The notes under the pieces are model-generated. The model searched no databases. It saw only the letters and a list, made by a program, of their open reading frames with translations, and was not told where the DNA came from. Shown here in pieces: positions 35,201 to 45,002 of a stretch of 64,000 nt of DNA. The stretch is from NCBI GenBank assembly GCA_012064385.1, contig QRDG01000239.1, positions 62,001-126,000 on the forward strand, given 5' to 3'. The position numbers were made by a program, and so were the translations under genes. The stretch's first letter is position 1; each line of letters opens with the position of its first letter. The stretch comes from Puccinellia tenuiflora (Eukaryota > Streptophyta > Magnoliopsida > Poales > Poaceae).

Positions 35201-36271
35201 ACTCCCTTCAGCTTGAGAAGGATCTGAAAACCTTGGCTGCTCAACTGGAGCAGGTAAAGAAAGAGTCGGCTGATGCCAAAAAGATTGCTCAGAAGGCACA
35301 CAATGACCTAAAGGCTGTTTTTGATACTTGCCGCAAAGGCATTGGTGCCATGTGCCAACACATATTTGGTAAGTTTATGACTTTTGCTTGCTTCCTTTTT
35401 GCACCTTTCTGAATTGCTTTTAGACTGACAATCACTCTTTGATCTCTTTTCCGCAGGGGCCGACTCCCCTAAACTGAAGCTACCCACCAGCAAGCAACTA
35501 TCTGAGATGCTTGATCACTGTCATGGGCTACAAGAGGGAGCCCGTGCAGTGGTTAAATATCTGAACCATAAGGGCAAGTGCCCCAAGGAGCCTGAACGTC
35601 TGGTGGACGAGCTGTCTAGGGCACCAGGCTATATGCGTCTGTGGAAACAATCTTCATTGAGGAGAGCCTCCATCAGGATCTTGGCTTTAGCCCACAGCTA
35701 CTATCCAACTGTCCTAGAGCCAGCAATGCTTACAATGGGGAAGCCTGAGCAACATGAGGATGGCAAACCTTTTACTCAAGATGACTTCAAGGCTGAAGAA
35801 AAATTGGTGCGACCATATGCTTGCGAGATAGCCAATAAGATGGACCCTGAGGTATGGGTTCATCACTATGATTTGGAGAACAAAAGAGTCGCTCCAGAAA
35901 CTCCTGCGATAGTAAACTTTGGCCGCCCATCACAGGACCCATCTGGTGCCTTCTCTTCTTCTACTGGTCCAAGTTCCTCGTCACCGGCGGCTCCTGCTCC
36001 TAGTGCCGAGCCCACTCTGAAGACTCCTGCTGCGCCCACCCCTTCTAGAGCTGTCTCTGGAGACACTCAAAAACAGGCAGAGCTTGCTAAGCATATGAAG
36101 AGTCCCAGGGGTACTGGCTTTCAAACGAAGAGAGTCGCCACCAAGCCTCCTTTGAAGCCGGCTCCTCCTTCTGCTGCTCAAGCTAAAGACAAATCTCCTG
36201 CAAAGAAGGACTCCTCAGTTCCTGCCGAGAAGTCGACTCCTCTGGAAGACAATCCTTTGAACGATTTTTGA
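32286..36271 (+). CDS. Antisense ORF of Tat-lineage gypsy element, 5 exons, intact
   Basis: Exons 32286-33266, 33347-34023, 34120-34564, 35113-35368 and 35457-36271 join without a stop across GT-AG introns to 1057 aa. Exon 1 resembles the 'putative gypsy type transposon' domain (Pfam Transposase_28) that Grande- and RIRE2-like grass elements carry opposite to gag-pol (established knowledge); its role is unknown. Exon 2 is acidic, with four imperfect repeats around EESS-EAP, then Ser/Pro-rich. Exon 4 is a coiled coil (heptad-like, Glu/Lys/Ala-rich). Exon 5 has a folded-looking part followed by a Pro/Ala/Lys-rich tail. The gene has its own TATA box and an AATAAA at 36666, and is convergent with pol. 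It is open throughout, while gag of the same element is broken. The exon model is inferred from splice signals. Confidence 0.75.
34616..35021 (+). repeat. Five PPT-like repeats in intron 3 of the antisense ORF
   Basis: GTAGCCCCCAAG occurs at 34616, 34713, 34806, 34916 and 35010 at 93-110-bp spacing. The last three sit in longer units also containing GACGACTTGGAGCT or a variant. The word matches the first nine bases of the polypurine tract at 31739. Confidence 0.9.
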
Positions 36272-36809
36272 TAACTATGTACTGCTGTGCTGCTATTGAA
36301 ACTTTGTAATTATGCACTGCTGGTGCTTAAACCTTGTTAGGTTTTTTGAACTACTTTGTTCGTGAATTGTGCCAATCGGCTTGGTTCTTATAACCCGTCT
36401 AGCTTTTCACTGATGAATAAGTAGGCCCTGCATGACTTCTCTTACAGTTTGTGCTGACAGGTTCTTAACTCATATGTTCCTTAGGATCCATAAGAGAGAG
36501 AAACAAGTCATGCCTGTAGATAGATCATATTGTGCAGGATGCATCTGACTTACCAGCGAGAAAGCTAGGAAAAGTTTGGCTACTATGCCAGGTCCTTAGA
36601 GTTTAAGCTTAACTTTTTTCACTGAAAAGCAAGCCCCCAAGAACCTTGATGATCAAGCATTAACGAATAAAGCGCACTCACTGGGTGACTCGACTAAAGG
36701 ACTCATGTTCACAAAAGCCGGCTTTATTTCATTTGATCATAACAATTCGATTACATTTAGGCATGGCTCACTGGGCTCTTTGCCTTGCAACTCATAAAAC
36801 TATTACAAC
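36272..36809. other. Convergent 3' ends of antisense ORF and pol
   Basis: Non-coding. An AATAAA at 36666-36671 could serve the plus-strand ORF. Confidence 0.5.
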
Positions 36810-39800
36810 TTAAGTATAATATGGACGTAACTGAGCTATGTTCCAAGGCCTCTTTGCCTCTGCATAAGGATCTAGAGTATGAGCCGTATCAGCTCCTTTG
36901 CCTACACTTGCCGGCTCTCGCACATCCATTAGATAGTACGACCCGTTGTTCAGATTCTTGCTTATGACGAACGGTCCTTCCCATGGTGGAGATAACTTGT
37001 GCATCCCTTCCTTATTCTGGACTAGGCGAAGCACTAAGTCACCCTCCTGAAAAGTCCGGGTCTTGATTCTGCGTGCGTGATATCGCCGCAAGTCTTGCTG
37101 ATACACTGCTGATCTCTCAAGGGCTAACTCCCTTGCTTCCTCGAGTGCGTCCACCGAGTCCTGGCGGGCGAGTTCATTTTCTGTCTCAACGTAATTGGCG
37201 ACTCGTGGCGAGTCATGCAACAAGTCGCTTGGCAGGACGGCTTCTGCTCCATACACCATGAAGAAAGGTGTGAAGCCAGTGGATCTATTGGGAGTCGTTC
37301 TGATACTCCAAAGTACTGCTGGTAACTCCTCAACCCAACATCCGGCGGCTCTTAGCAAAGGGACTCGGAGCCGAGGCTTAATTCCCTTCAGCAACTCCTG
37401 ATTTGCCCTCTCTGCTTGTCCATTGGACTGTGGGTGTGCCACTGAGGCTAGGTCGAGTCTGATGTTGTTCTCACCACAAAACTTGGCCATCTCTCCAACT
37501 GATAAGTTGGTACCATTGTCTGTAATGATGCTATGAGGGTATCCAAAGCGTGTTGCTATTTTCTTGAAGAATCTCACAGCTGATGCACCGTCGACTCTGC
37601 TGACGGGTTCCACTTCCACCCACTTGGTGAACTTGTCAACTGCTACTAGCAGATGGGTCTTCTGACAAGGCGACTTTGAGAAAGGACCAACCATGTCAAG
37701 CCCCCAAACTGCAAATGGCCAAGTGATAGGGATGGTTCTGAGTTCTTGGGCTGGCACGTGGTCTTGCCTTGCGTACCTTTGACATCCATCACAGACTCGA
37801 ACTATCTTCTCTGCGTCCAAGTGTGCTGTTAACCAAAAGAACCCGTGTCTGAAGGCTTTTGACACCAAGGATCTAGTGGATGCATGATGACCACAATCAC
37901 CTGCATGAATCTCTTGCAATATTTGTTTGCCCTCCTCTGGAGACACACATCTCTGGTAGACTCCAGTAACGCTTCTTCTGTACAACTCGCCATTGATAAC
38001 TGTGTAGGACTTACACCGTCTGATGAGCTGTCTCTGCTTGACTTCATCCTTTGGGAGTTCACCCCGCAGGAGATATGCTAGGTAGGGCTCTGTCCACGCT
38101 GGGATTGGTCGTGTTGCTGCTACCAATACCGACTCTGGGTCTGGAAAGGCTAACTCCTCCTCTGAGGGTAATTTGACTGAAGGATGATGGAGTTCATCCA
38201 AGAACACATTTGGTGGTACTTTCTCTCGACGAGAGCCGAGTCGTGATAACGCATCAGCAGCCTCGTTCTTGCGCCTGTCAATATGCTCCACTTGATAACC
38301 AGAAAAGAACCCGGCTATCTGTTCGACTGCTCTTCTATAAGCCGCCATATTTGCATCCTTCGAGTCCCAGGTTCCAGATACTTGCTGAGCTACGAGATCC
38401 GAGTCTCCAAAGCACCTGATACGCTTGATGTTCATCTCCTTGGCCAGACGCAGGCCATGTAGCAAAGCCTCATACTCTGCCATGTTGTTTGTACAATCAA
38501 AATGCAACTGAAGGACGTATGCTAACTTATCTCCCTTAGGCGATGTTAACACCACGCCGGCTCCTGAGCCCTCTAACTGTCTGGACCCGTCAAAGTGCAT
38601 TGTCCAATACTTGGTGCAGGGGGTATTTGGTGAAGATGTAAAATCTGTCCAATCATTGACAAAATCAACCAAAGCTTGAGATTTGATCGCTGTCCTAGGC
38701 TCATATGTGATATGATAAGGACCCAACTCAATTGCCCACTTGGCGACTCGCCCTGTTGCCTCTCTGTTGCGTATAATATCTGCCAGCGGTGCTGAACTCA
38801 CCACCTTAATTGGATGCTCTTGGAAATAATGCTTGAGTTTTCTACTTGCAAGAAAAACTCCATAGACCAACTTCTGCCACTGTGGGTACCTTTGCTTTGA
38901 CTCTGTTAGGACTTCACTGATGTAGTAGACAGGTCTCTGTACTGGATACTCCTTTCCTTCCTCTGCACGCTCCACGACTACTACTGCACTGACAACTCTC
39001 TCGTTGGCAGCTACATATAATAGCATGGGCTCCTTATCTGTAGGAGCTGCAAGCACCGGAGCTGTTGACAAAGTTTTCTTCAACTCCTCAAAAGCACGGT
39101 CGGCTTCTTCATCCCATAGGAATTTATCTGACTTCTTCAGGAGTCGGTAGAGAGGACCCGCCTTCTCCCCGAGTCTTGAAATAAACCTGCTTAGAGCTGC
39201 CACACATCCAGTGAGCTTTTGAACGTCCTTCAGACAAGTCGGCTTCTGCAAGTTATGGATAGCCTTGATTTTCTCTGGATTTGCCTCAATGCCTCGCTCT
39301 GAAACAATGAAGCCTAGGAGTTTGCCCGCAGGGACTCCAAAAACACACTTGGTCGGGTTGAGCTTCATCTTGTACTTGCGTAGGTTCTCAAAGGTTTCTG
39401 TCAGGTCTGCTATCAGAGAGTCGGCCTTCTGAGACTTGACCACTACATCATCCACATAAGCATGGATATTCCTCCCAATCTGTTGCTTGAAACAATTTTG
39501 GATACATCTCTGATATGTAGCTCCTGCGTTCTTGAGTCCAAAGGGCATTGTTGTGTAGCAAAATGCTCCAAAGGGCGTAATAAAAGACGTCTTCAGCTCA
39601 TCCTCTACGTTGAGTCTGATCTGGTGGTACCCTGAATATGCATCCAAGAAACAAAGTAACTCTGACCCCGCTGTGGAGTCAATGATCTGGTCTATACGAG
39701 GTAGTGCGAACGGGTCCTTAGGGCAATGCTTGTTTAGGCCCGTGAAGTCGATGCACATACGCAACTCTCCTGTTTTCTTTGGTACTAACACTGGATTGGC

Positions 39801-39977
39801 CACCCACTCTGGGTGAAAGACCTCCTTGATGAACTCGGCTGCGAGGAGCCGAGCCACCTCTTCTCCTATGGCTTTCCTCCTGTCATCATGAAACTTGCGC
39901 AGACCCTGCTTAACTGGTCTTGCATTAGGATTAACATGTAAGCTGTGCTCGGCGAGTTCTCTCGGGACTCCTGGCAT
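36810..39977 (-). CDS. Gypsy copy A pol: reverse transcriptase, RNase H, integrase
   Basis: An open frame of 1055 codons, in frame with the upstream gag-protease ORF and separated from it by one UAG at 40043-40041 plus 21 codons. Reverse transcriptase: Asp112 in LDAYSGY and YVDD at 174-177. RNase H: Asp463, Glu501, Asp525 and Asp575. Integrase: zinc-binding His691/His697 region with Cys729 and Cys732, then DDE residues Asp761, Asp820 and Glu856. All catalytic residues are present. Together they copy element RNA into DNA and insert it. Sequence and gene order (protease-RT-RNase H-integrase, then an antisense ORF) place it in the Tat lineage of Ty3/gypsy. How it is expressed past the UAG is open. 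Confidence 0.93.
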   Translation of the reverse strand: MPGVPRELAEHSLHVNPNARPVKQGLRKFHDDRRKAIGEEVARLLAAEFIKEVFHPEWVANPVLVPKKTGELRMCIDFTGLNKHCPKDPFALPRIDQIIDSTAGSELLCFLDAYSGYHQIRLNVEDELKTSFITPFGAFCYTTMPFGLKNAGATYQRCIQNCFKQQIGRNIHAYVDDVVVKSQKADSLIADLTETFENLRKYKMKLNPTKCVFGVPAGKLLGFIVSERGIEANPEKIKAIHNLQKPTCLKDVQKLTGCVAALSRFISRLGEKAGPLYRLLKKSDKFLWDEEADRAFEELKKTLSTAPVLAAPTDKEPMLLYVAANERVVSAVVVVERAEEGKEYPVQRPVYYISEVLTESKQRYPQWQKLVYGVFLASRKLKHYFQEHPIKVVSSAPLADIIRNREATGRVAKWAIELGPYHITYEPRTAIKSQALVDFVNDWTDFTSSPNTPCTKYWTMHFDGSRQLEGSGAGVVLTSPKGDKLAYVLQLHFDCTNNMAEYEALLHGLRLAKEMNIKRIRCFGDSDLVAQQVSGTWDSKDANMAAYRRAVEQIAGFFSGYQVEHIDRRKNEAADALSRLGSRREKVPPNVFLDELHHPSVKLPSEEELAFPDPESVLVAATRPIPAWTEPYLAYLLRGELPKDEVKQRQLIRRCKSYTVINGELYRRSVTGVYQRCVSPEEGKQILQEIHAGDCGHHASTRSLVSKAFRHGFFWLTAHLDAEKIVRVCDGCQRYARQDHVPAQELRTIPITWPFAVWGLDMVGPFSKSPCQKTHLLVAVDKFTKWVEVEPVSRVDGASAVRFFKKIATRFGYPHSIITDNGTNLSVGEMAKFCGENNIRLDLASVAHPQSNGQAERANQELLKGIKPRLRVPLLRAAGCWVEELPAVLWSIRTTPNRSTGFTPFFMVYGAEAVLPSDLLHDSPRVANYVETENELARQDSVDALEEARELALERSAVYQQDLRRYHARRIKTRTFQEGDLVLRLVQNKEGMHKLSPPWEGPFVISKNLNNGSYYLMDVREPASVGKGADTAHTLDPYAEAKRPWNIAQLRPYYT

Positions 39978-40040
39978 GTCAGATGGCTTCCATGCAAAGA
40001 CATCCCGATTCTCACGGATGAACTCGACGAGCGCGCTTTC

Positions 40041-42329
40041 CTATTTATCAGAGAGGTGTGCCCCAATAGTGAACTGCTTGGAAGAATCACCAGGGGTAAA
40101 GTCGACTTGCTTTGTGTCCTGAGCTGACTTGAATTTCATCTTCTCCTCTGTGGCCGGTTTCTTAAGGACCGAGTTGTCCTCCGGGTCCACGTTTGCCTTG
40201 TAAAACTTCAGCTCCTCTTGAGCACAAGCTGTCTCAGCCATAGCTGCATCACCTAACTCACACTCCAATGCCATCTGTCTGCTGCCATTAACTGTAATGA
40301 CTCCTGCTGGACCTGGCATCTTGAGCTTCAAGTAAACATAGCATGGTCTGGCCATAAACTTAAAGTATGCTGGTCGACCAAAGAGAGCATGGTATGGACT
40401 CTTAAGATCCACTACCTCAAAAGGCATAATCTCTGAACGAAAATTCTCCACTGTGCCAAAAGCAACCTCAAGGTAAATCTTACCAATGGGTTTGGCCGAT
40501 TTCCCTGGTACTATCCCATGGAACACTGTCTCTGTTGGAATTAGCTGTCTATCTTGCAGCTGCATCCTCTTGAATGTGTCATAATATAAGATGTTGATAC
40601 TACTTCCACCATCCATAAGCACTTTGTTCAATGTATAGCCCCCAACTTGAGGTGCCACCACCAAGGCTAGCTGCCCTGGGTCGTCGACTCTTGGAGGATG
40701 ATCTGCCCGACTCCATGTGATGGTTTGCTCTGACCACCTGAGCCACTGTGGAAGGGCCGGCTCTACTGCATTAACTGCTCTAACCTTTAACTTCTTGGAA
40801 CGTTTGGACGTACTTGTTGTGAAGACATGGTAACTGCCACGACTCGGGTTTTGCTGCCGAGTTGTGACATAATATTGCCCATTGCCGTCATGGAGCTGCT
40901 TCGGGTTCTGCTGGAACCCGCCCTGCTGGTTACCTCCTCCTTGAGGTTGGTTTGGATTATTGCCGGCTCCTCCGCCGTTATTGCCGGGTCCTCCGGCTCC
41001 ATTGTTTCCTCTATACCCATTGTTGTTACCTCTGTTTCCTGGCCCTTGGAACCCGGCACGCTGCAAATCTACGCACTGTCCCAAGGTATGACCGCATCTG
41101 CCGTTCTTGGCGTGTTTAGGGCATGGAATCCTCAAGACCTCCTCTGTGCTTGGAGTACGGCCTTGGTATCCATTAGAATTATTGTCCTTGCGTCTGACCC
41201 CAGTATTTGTGTTAGCCACTAGGTCAGAGTTATCTCCATACGGCCGCTTGCTACCACCTTGATTCTGGTTTTGATTCTGGTTCTGACTCTGACCGTTGCC
41301 ACCTTGTCCTTTAGTCCCTTCCTCCTGATCCTTTGTTTTGTCTGTGGCAGCGTGCTTATTAGCACCTGCCATGATCTCACCAATCGTAAGGGGAATACCT
41401 TGATTCAGGCTCTCCTTCATACGACCTAGCTTCCAACTCAAGGGATTGTAACTGCAATTTCTCTCCATCGCCATTAACACTGAAACCGGTGGGAGTCCTT
41501 GTGAGGAGTTAATGATCTCTGAGACCCGCTTCATCCAGTGCCTTGCTGACTCGCCCTTCCTCTGAACACACCGCTCCAGGTCCTCGATGGTGCTGAGCTT
41601 TTTGCATGTGCCCTGGAAGTTCTGAATAAAAGCCGCCTTCAATTGCTCCCAAGAGTTGATTGACCTAGGAGGCAAGTTGCGCATCCAAACCTTGGCTGCT
41701 CCCTCCATCATAAGATACATGAACTTGGCACACAAATTACCTGTGGCATTGCGAATACTCATCGCCATCTCGTATGTACCCAACCAAGAGGTCGGGTCCA
41801 TGTTGGGCTCATAGTTTGGAACCTTGCGCGGCTCCTTGAAACTGCTGGGGAAGGACTCGGACCTGATGGCATCAGACAGGCACTCTGGTCCTGTTAACGC
41901 TGGGGAAGCACCAGGAGAAGTCACCTCTTCGTGCACCCGGGTTGGCTGAGGCGGGTTAGCTGCACCAACTAACGCTCTGTCCCTCTCTGCCTCCCGAGCT
42001 CTTGCTGCTTCTCTTTCTCGTCGTTGCCTTGCTTCATCAACCACTAGCTGAGCTCGTGAAGTAGTTGGTATATTTGCGCGATTCCTCTCTTGTTCACGAC
42101 GCCTTGCACTTGTAGAGTTGGCCGGGTTGGACTCACCGTGCCGACTCCTCGTACCTGAGTTAAAGGGTGTTGAATGTAGTCTACTTGCATCTGGAAAAGT
42201 TGGATACAAAGCTTGCTGAGTCAAAGCTGTTTTCAGTAGCTCGATAGCCTCACGAGTCTCCTGTCCTGCTGGTCCCTCTGGTACCACGATATTCTCCAAT
42301 CTCAGAGTCGCCGCATGAACGTTGTCCAT
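40041..42329 (-). CDS. Gypsy copy A gag (C-terminal part) and protease
   Basis: 762 codons from an internal Met at 42329. The capsid-like retrotransposon gag region lies near residues 190-290 (WLGTYEMAMSIRNATGNLCA onward). A Cys/His motif CPKHAKNGRCGHTLGQC lies near residue 403. The aspartic protease active site is MDGGSS (Asp573). A Gln/Asn/Gly-rich linker separates nucleocapsid and protease. The ORF ends with UAG; pol continues in the same frame. Its true start is further upstream: in copy B this region is one continuous frame with the N-terminal gag, while in copy A the frames are separated by a slip in a CCA repeat. Confidence 0.88.
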   Translation of the reverse strand: MDNVHAATLRLENIVVPEGPAGQETREAIELLKTALTQQALYPTFPDASRLHSTPFNSGTRSRHGESNPANSTSARRREQERNRANIPTTSRAQLVVDEARQRREREAARAREAERDRALVGAANPPQPTRVHEEVTSPGASPALTGPECLSDAIRSESFPSSFKEPRKVPNYEPNMDPTSWLGTYEMAMSIRNATGNLCAKFMYLMMEGAAKVWMRNLPPRSINSWEQLKAAFIQNFQGTCKKLSTIEDLERCVQRKGESARHWMKRVSEIINSSQGLPPVSVLMAMERNCSYNPLSWKLGRMKESLNQGIPLTIGEIMAGANKHAATDKTKDQEEGTKGQGGNGQSQNQNQNQNQGGSKRPYGDNSDLVANTNTGVRRKDNNSNGYQGRTPSTEEVLRIPCPKHAKNGRCGHTLGQCVDLQRAGFQGPGNRGNNNGYRGNNGAGGPGNNGGGAGNNPNQPQGGGNQQGGFQQNPKQLHDGNGQYYVTTRQQNPSRGSYHVFTTSTSKRSKKLKVRAVNAVEPALPQWLRWSEQTITWSRADHPPRVDDPGQLALVVAPQVGGYTLNKVLMDGGSSINILYYDTFKRMQLQDRQLIPTETVFHGIVPGKSAKPIGKIYLEVAFGTVENFRSEIMPFEVVDLKSPYHALFGRPAYFKFMARPCYVYLKLKMPGPAGVITVNGSRQMALECELGDAAMAETACAQEELKFYKANVDPEDNSVLKKPATEEKMKFKSAQDTKQVDFTPGDSSKQFTIGAHLSDK

Positions 42330-42379
42330 AGGATTAGAGTAATGTCCCTCTGGAGTATGAAATCTGTTAGGCTGAGACC

Positions 42380-43312
42380 CTAAGCCACCAGATGCTCCTC
42401 CTCCGACTCCTCCTTCAGGCGGTGGTCCGTTGGTACGGCTGCCTCCCGGTCCTTCTGGGGTGGTGGTGGTGGTGGTGGTGGTGCTCCTGTTCCTCCTCCT
42501 GCGGCGCCTCCTGCTGCCGCTGAGCCTCCTAGTCCGGCTCCTCTGCCTGGACCATTAGGTGTGGTGAATAGATTGGTTGGATTGATGTGGACTCCATCAT
42601 GCAAGCGACTCCTGGCTCTGCGGTGCTGAATTGAAGTAAGCTCCTCGCGGCGCCTCCGCACGACTTGAGCTTCATCTTGGACTCGGGCCCGCTCTTCGGC
42701 CAGTCTACGGTTTGCTTCTGTGATATCAGCTAGTTGCCTCTCCAACGCAGCACGAGCATTGGCTAACTCAGCCGCCCTCTCTGCGGCATTATTTGCATTA
42801 ATTTCCTTCGTCAACAGAGCCGGATCAAATTGATTTCCAGCGTTTCCAGACATGTAGACTCCCACAACACGGGCGCGTACTGGCGACTCCTCATAATCTT
42901 CTTCCTCTATCCCATACCCAAGCCGATCTTCAAACAAGGGTAAGATAGACTCCGAATCTGCATCGTAATCTGAATCTGACTCTTGCAGCATCTCTGGTTT
43001 CTCAGCTTGGGGTTCCTCAGACTCGGCGATGATGCCGACCTCTGAAGTTCCGACCGACTCCTCGCCGTCGGACTCGACGACAACGGTCGGCTCTGATACT
43101 GATTCTGCCGAGTTCGCGCGAAGACCCGACGCGCAAACCATCCCGACGAACACGTTGATTCCTCCAAAGACAAGCTGGTAGCCCTCGTCGACTTCGTTCA
43201 TCTCCGAAGTCCAGCCTGAGTCATCAATCTCGGTCTCTACCATGTTCATCAGTGTAGACCCGCCCGATGGCGAGTTTCTCCATAGCCCGACGAGCTGCTC
43301 CAACGATCTCAA
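42380..43312 (-). pseudogene. Gypsy copy A gag, N-terminal part, frameshifted
   Basis: 310 codons contain an acidic region and a long Ala/Glu/Arg coiled coil (ERAAELANARAALERQLADI). The ORF leaves the gag frame inside a CCA/GTG microsatellite at about 42458-42482 and stops at 42380, out of frame with the downstream gag-protease. A second frame slip lies near 43235, compared with copy B. The capsid precursor cannot be made in one piece from this copy. Confidence 0.8.
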
Positions 43313-43330
43313 CTCCTTTCGTCACCATAG

Positions 43331-43348
43331 GCCCCACGGTGGGCGCCA
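43331..43348 (-). other. Primer-binding site of gypsy copy A
   Basis: On the minus strand TGGCGCCCACCGTGGGGC starts two bases inside L2. TGGCGCC-type sites are usual in grass Tat-lineage gypsy elements. The tRNA was not identified. Confidence 0.75.
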
Positions 43349-43350
43349 AC

Positions 43351-43928
43351 TGTCGTGGGGTTGTCACGGCAAGTTCTTCCTCAGGGAAGATGAGTTCTGG
43401 GGCCATTGGTGATTGAAGTACGTGGGAACGGTTAATCTCGCCGAGGGAACAAGGATTTACCCAGGTTCGGCCCCTCTGATTAGAGGTAAAGACCTACTTC
43501 CTGCTTCTATGTTATTGCTCTTTACTAGATCTCGATTACAAGGACCCGGCTCCTACAACTCAGGAGCCGGCGACTTCTCTCTGGTGGTTAGGGTTTCTCT
43601 CACTTGATTGGGCTTGTCTCTACTGGTTGAAGCTTATCGATCTAAGGTCCAGGACCCTGCTTATAAAGGCTGCCGGGTCCCTGGACTTACAGGCTATACC
43701 GAGTTACACTAGAACACGGAGTCCTAATCTACGTCTTGGTCTTCCAAGTTAGACTCCGGGTTGTACTTGGACTCCTTCTCGACGGGTCCTTTCTCGATCA
43801 TGGGCCTTGGCCGACTTGTCTTCCAGCCTAGCCCATGCGACTTGACGCGTGACTCGGCTTTGGCCTTCTTGGTCTTGGCGGGTCTACTTTCCGGGTCCAT
43901 GGGCATACCTATAAAGTATCCCCCATCA
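43351..43928 (-). mobile_element. Gypsy LTR L2 (5' LTR of copy A)
   Basis: It spans TGTCGTGGGG to CCCCATCA (578 bp). Copy A's primer site adjoins its left edge. Its right edge abuts copy B pol, in mid reverse transcriptase at the equivalent of residue 230, so copy A lies inside copy B. Confidence 0.93.
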
Positions 43929-45002
43929 ATGCCTCTCTCTGAAACAATGAAGCCAAGGAGTTGCCTGCAGGGACTCTAAAAACGCACTTGGTTGGGTTGA
44001 GTTTCATCTTGTACTTGCGCAGGTTATCAAAGGTTTCTATTAGGTCTGCTATCAGAGAGTCGGCCTTCTGAGACTCGACAACTACATCATCCACATAAGC
44101 GTGAATGTTCCTTCCAATCTGTTCTTTGAAACAATTCTGGATGCACCTCTGATATGTAGCTCCTGCGTTCTTGAGTCCAAAGGGCATTGTTGTATAACAA
44201 AATGCTCCAAAGGGCGTGATGAAAGACGTTTTCAGCTCATCCTCTATGTTGAGTCTGATCTGGTGGTACCCTGAATAGGCATCCAAAAACAAAGTAACTC
44301 TGACCCCACTGTGGAGTCAATGATCTGGTCAATACAAGGCCATGCAAACGGGTCCTTAGGGCAATGCTTGTTAAGACCCGTGAAGTCGATGCACATCCGC
44401 AGCTCTCCTGTTTTCTTTGGCACTAGCACTGGATTGGCCACCCACTCTGGGTGAAAGAATTCCTTGATGAACTCGGCTGTGAGGAGCCGAGCTACCTCTT
44501 CTCCGATGGCTTTTCTCCTGTCATCGTGGAACTTGCGCAGACCTTGCTTAACTGGTCTTGCATTAGGGTTAACGTGTAAGCTGTGCTCGGCGAGTTCTCT
44601 TGGGACTCCTGGCATGTCCGATGGCTTCCATGCAAAGACGTCCCGGTTCTCACGAATGAACTCGACGAGCGCGCTTTCCTATTTATCAGAAAGGTGTGCC
44701 CCAATGGTGAACTGCTTGGAGGAATCACCAGGGGTAAAGTCGACTTGCTTTGTATCCTGAGCTGACTTGAATTTCATCTTCTCCTCTGTGGCCGGCTTCT
44801 TAAGGACCGAGTTGTCCTCCGGGTCCATGTTCGCCTTGTAGAATTTCAGCTCCTCTTGAGCACAAGCTTGTCTCGACCATAGCTGCATCTCCTAGTTCAC
44901 ACTCCAATGCCGTCTGTCTGCTGCCATTAACTGTAATGACTCCTGCTGGACCTGGCATCTTGAGCTTCAAATAAACATAGCATGGTCTGGCCATAAACTT
45001 AA

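Noticed and set aside
36785..40127. Plus-strand ORFs opposite gypsy pol
   Set aside because: Shadows of the pol reading frame, with no start context or domain.
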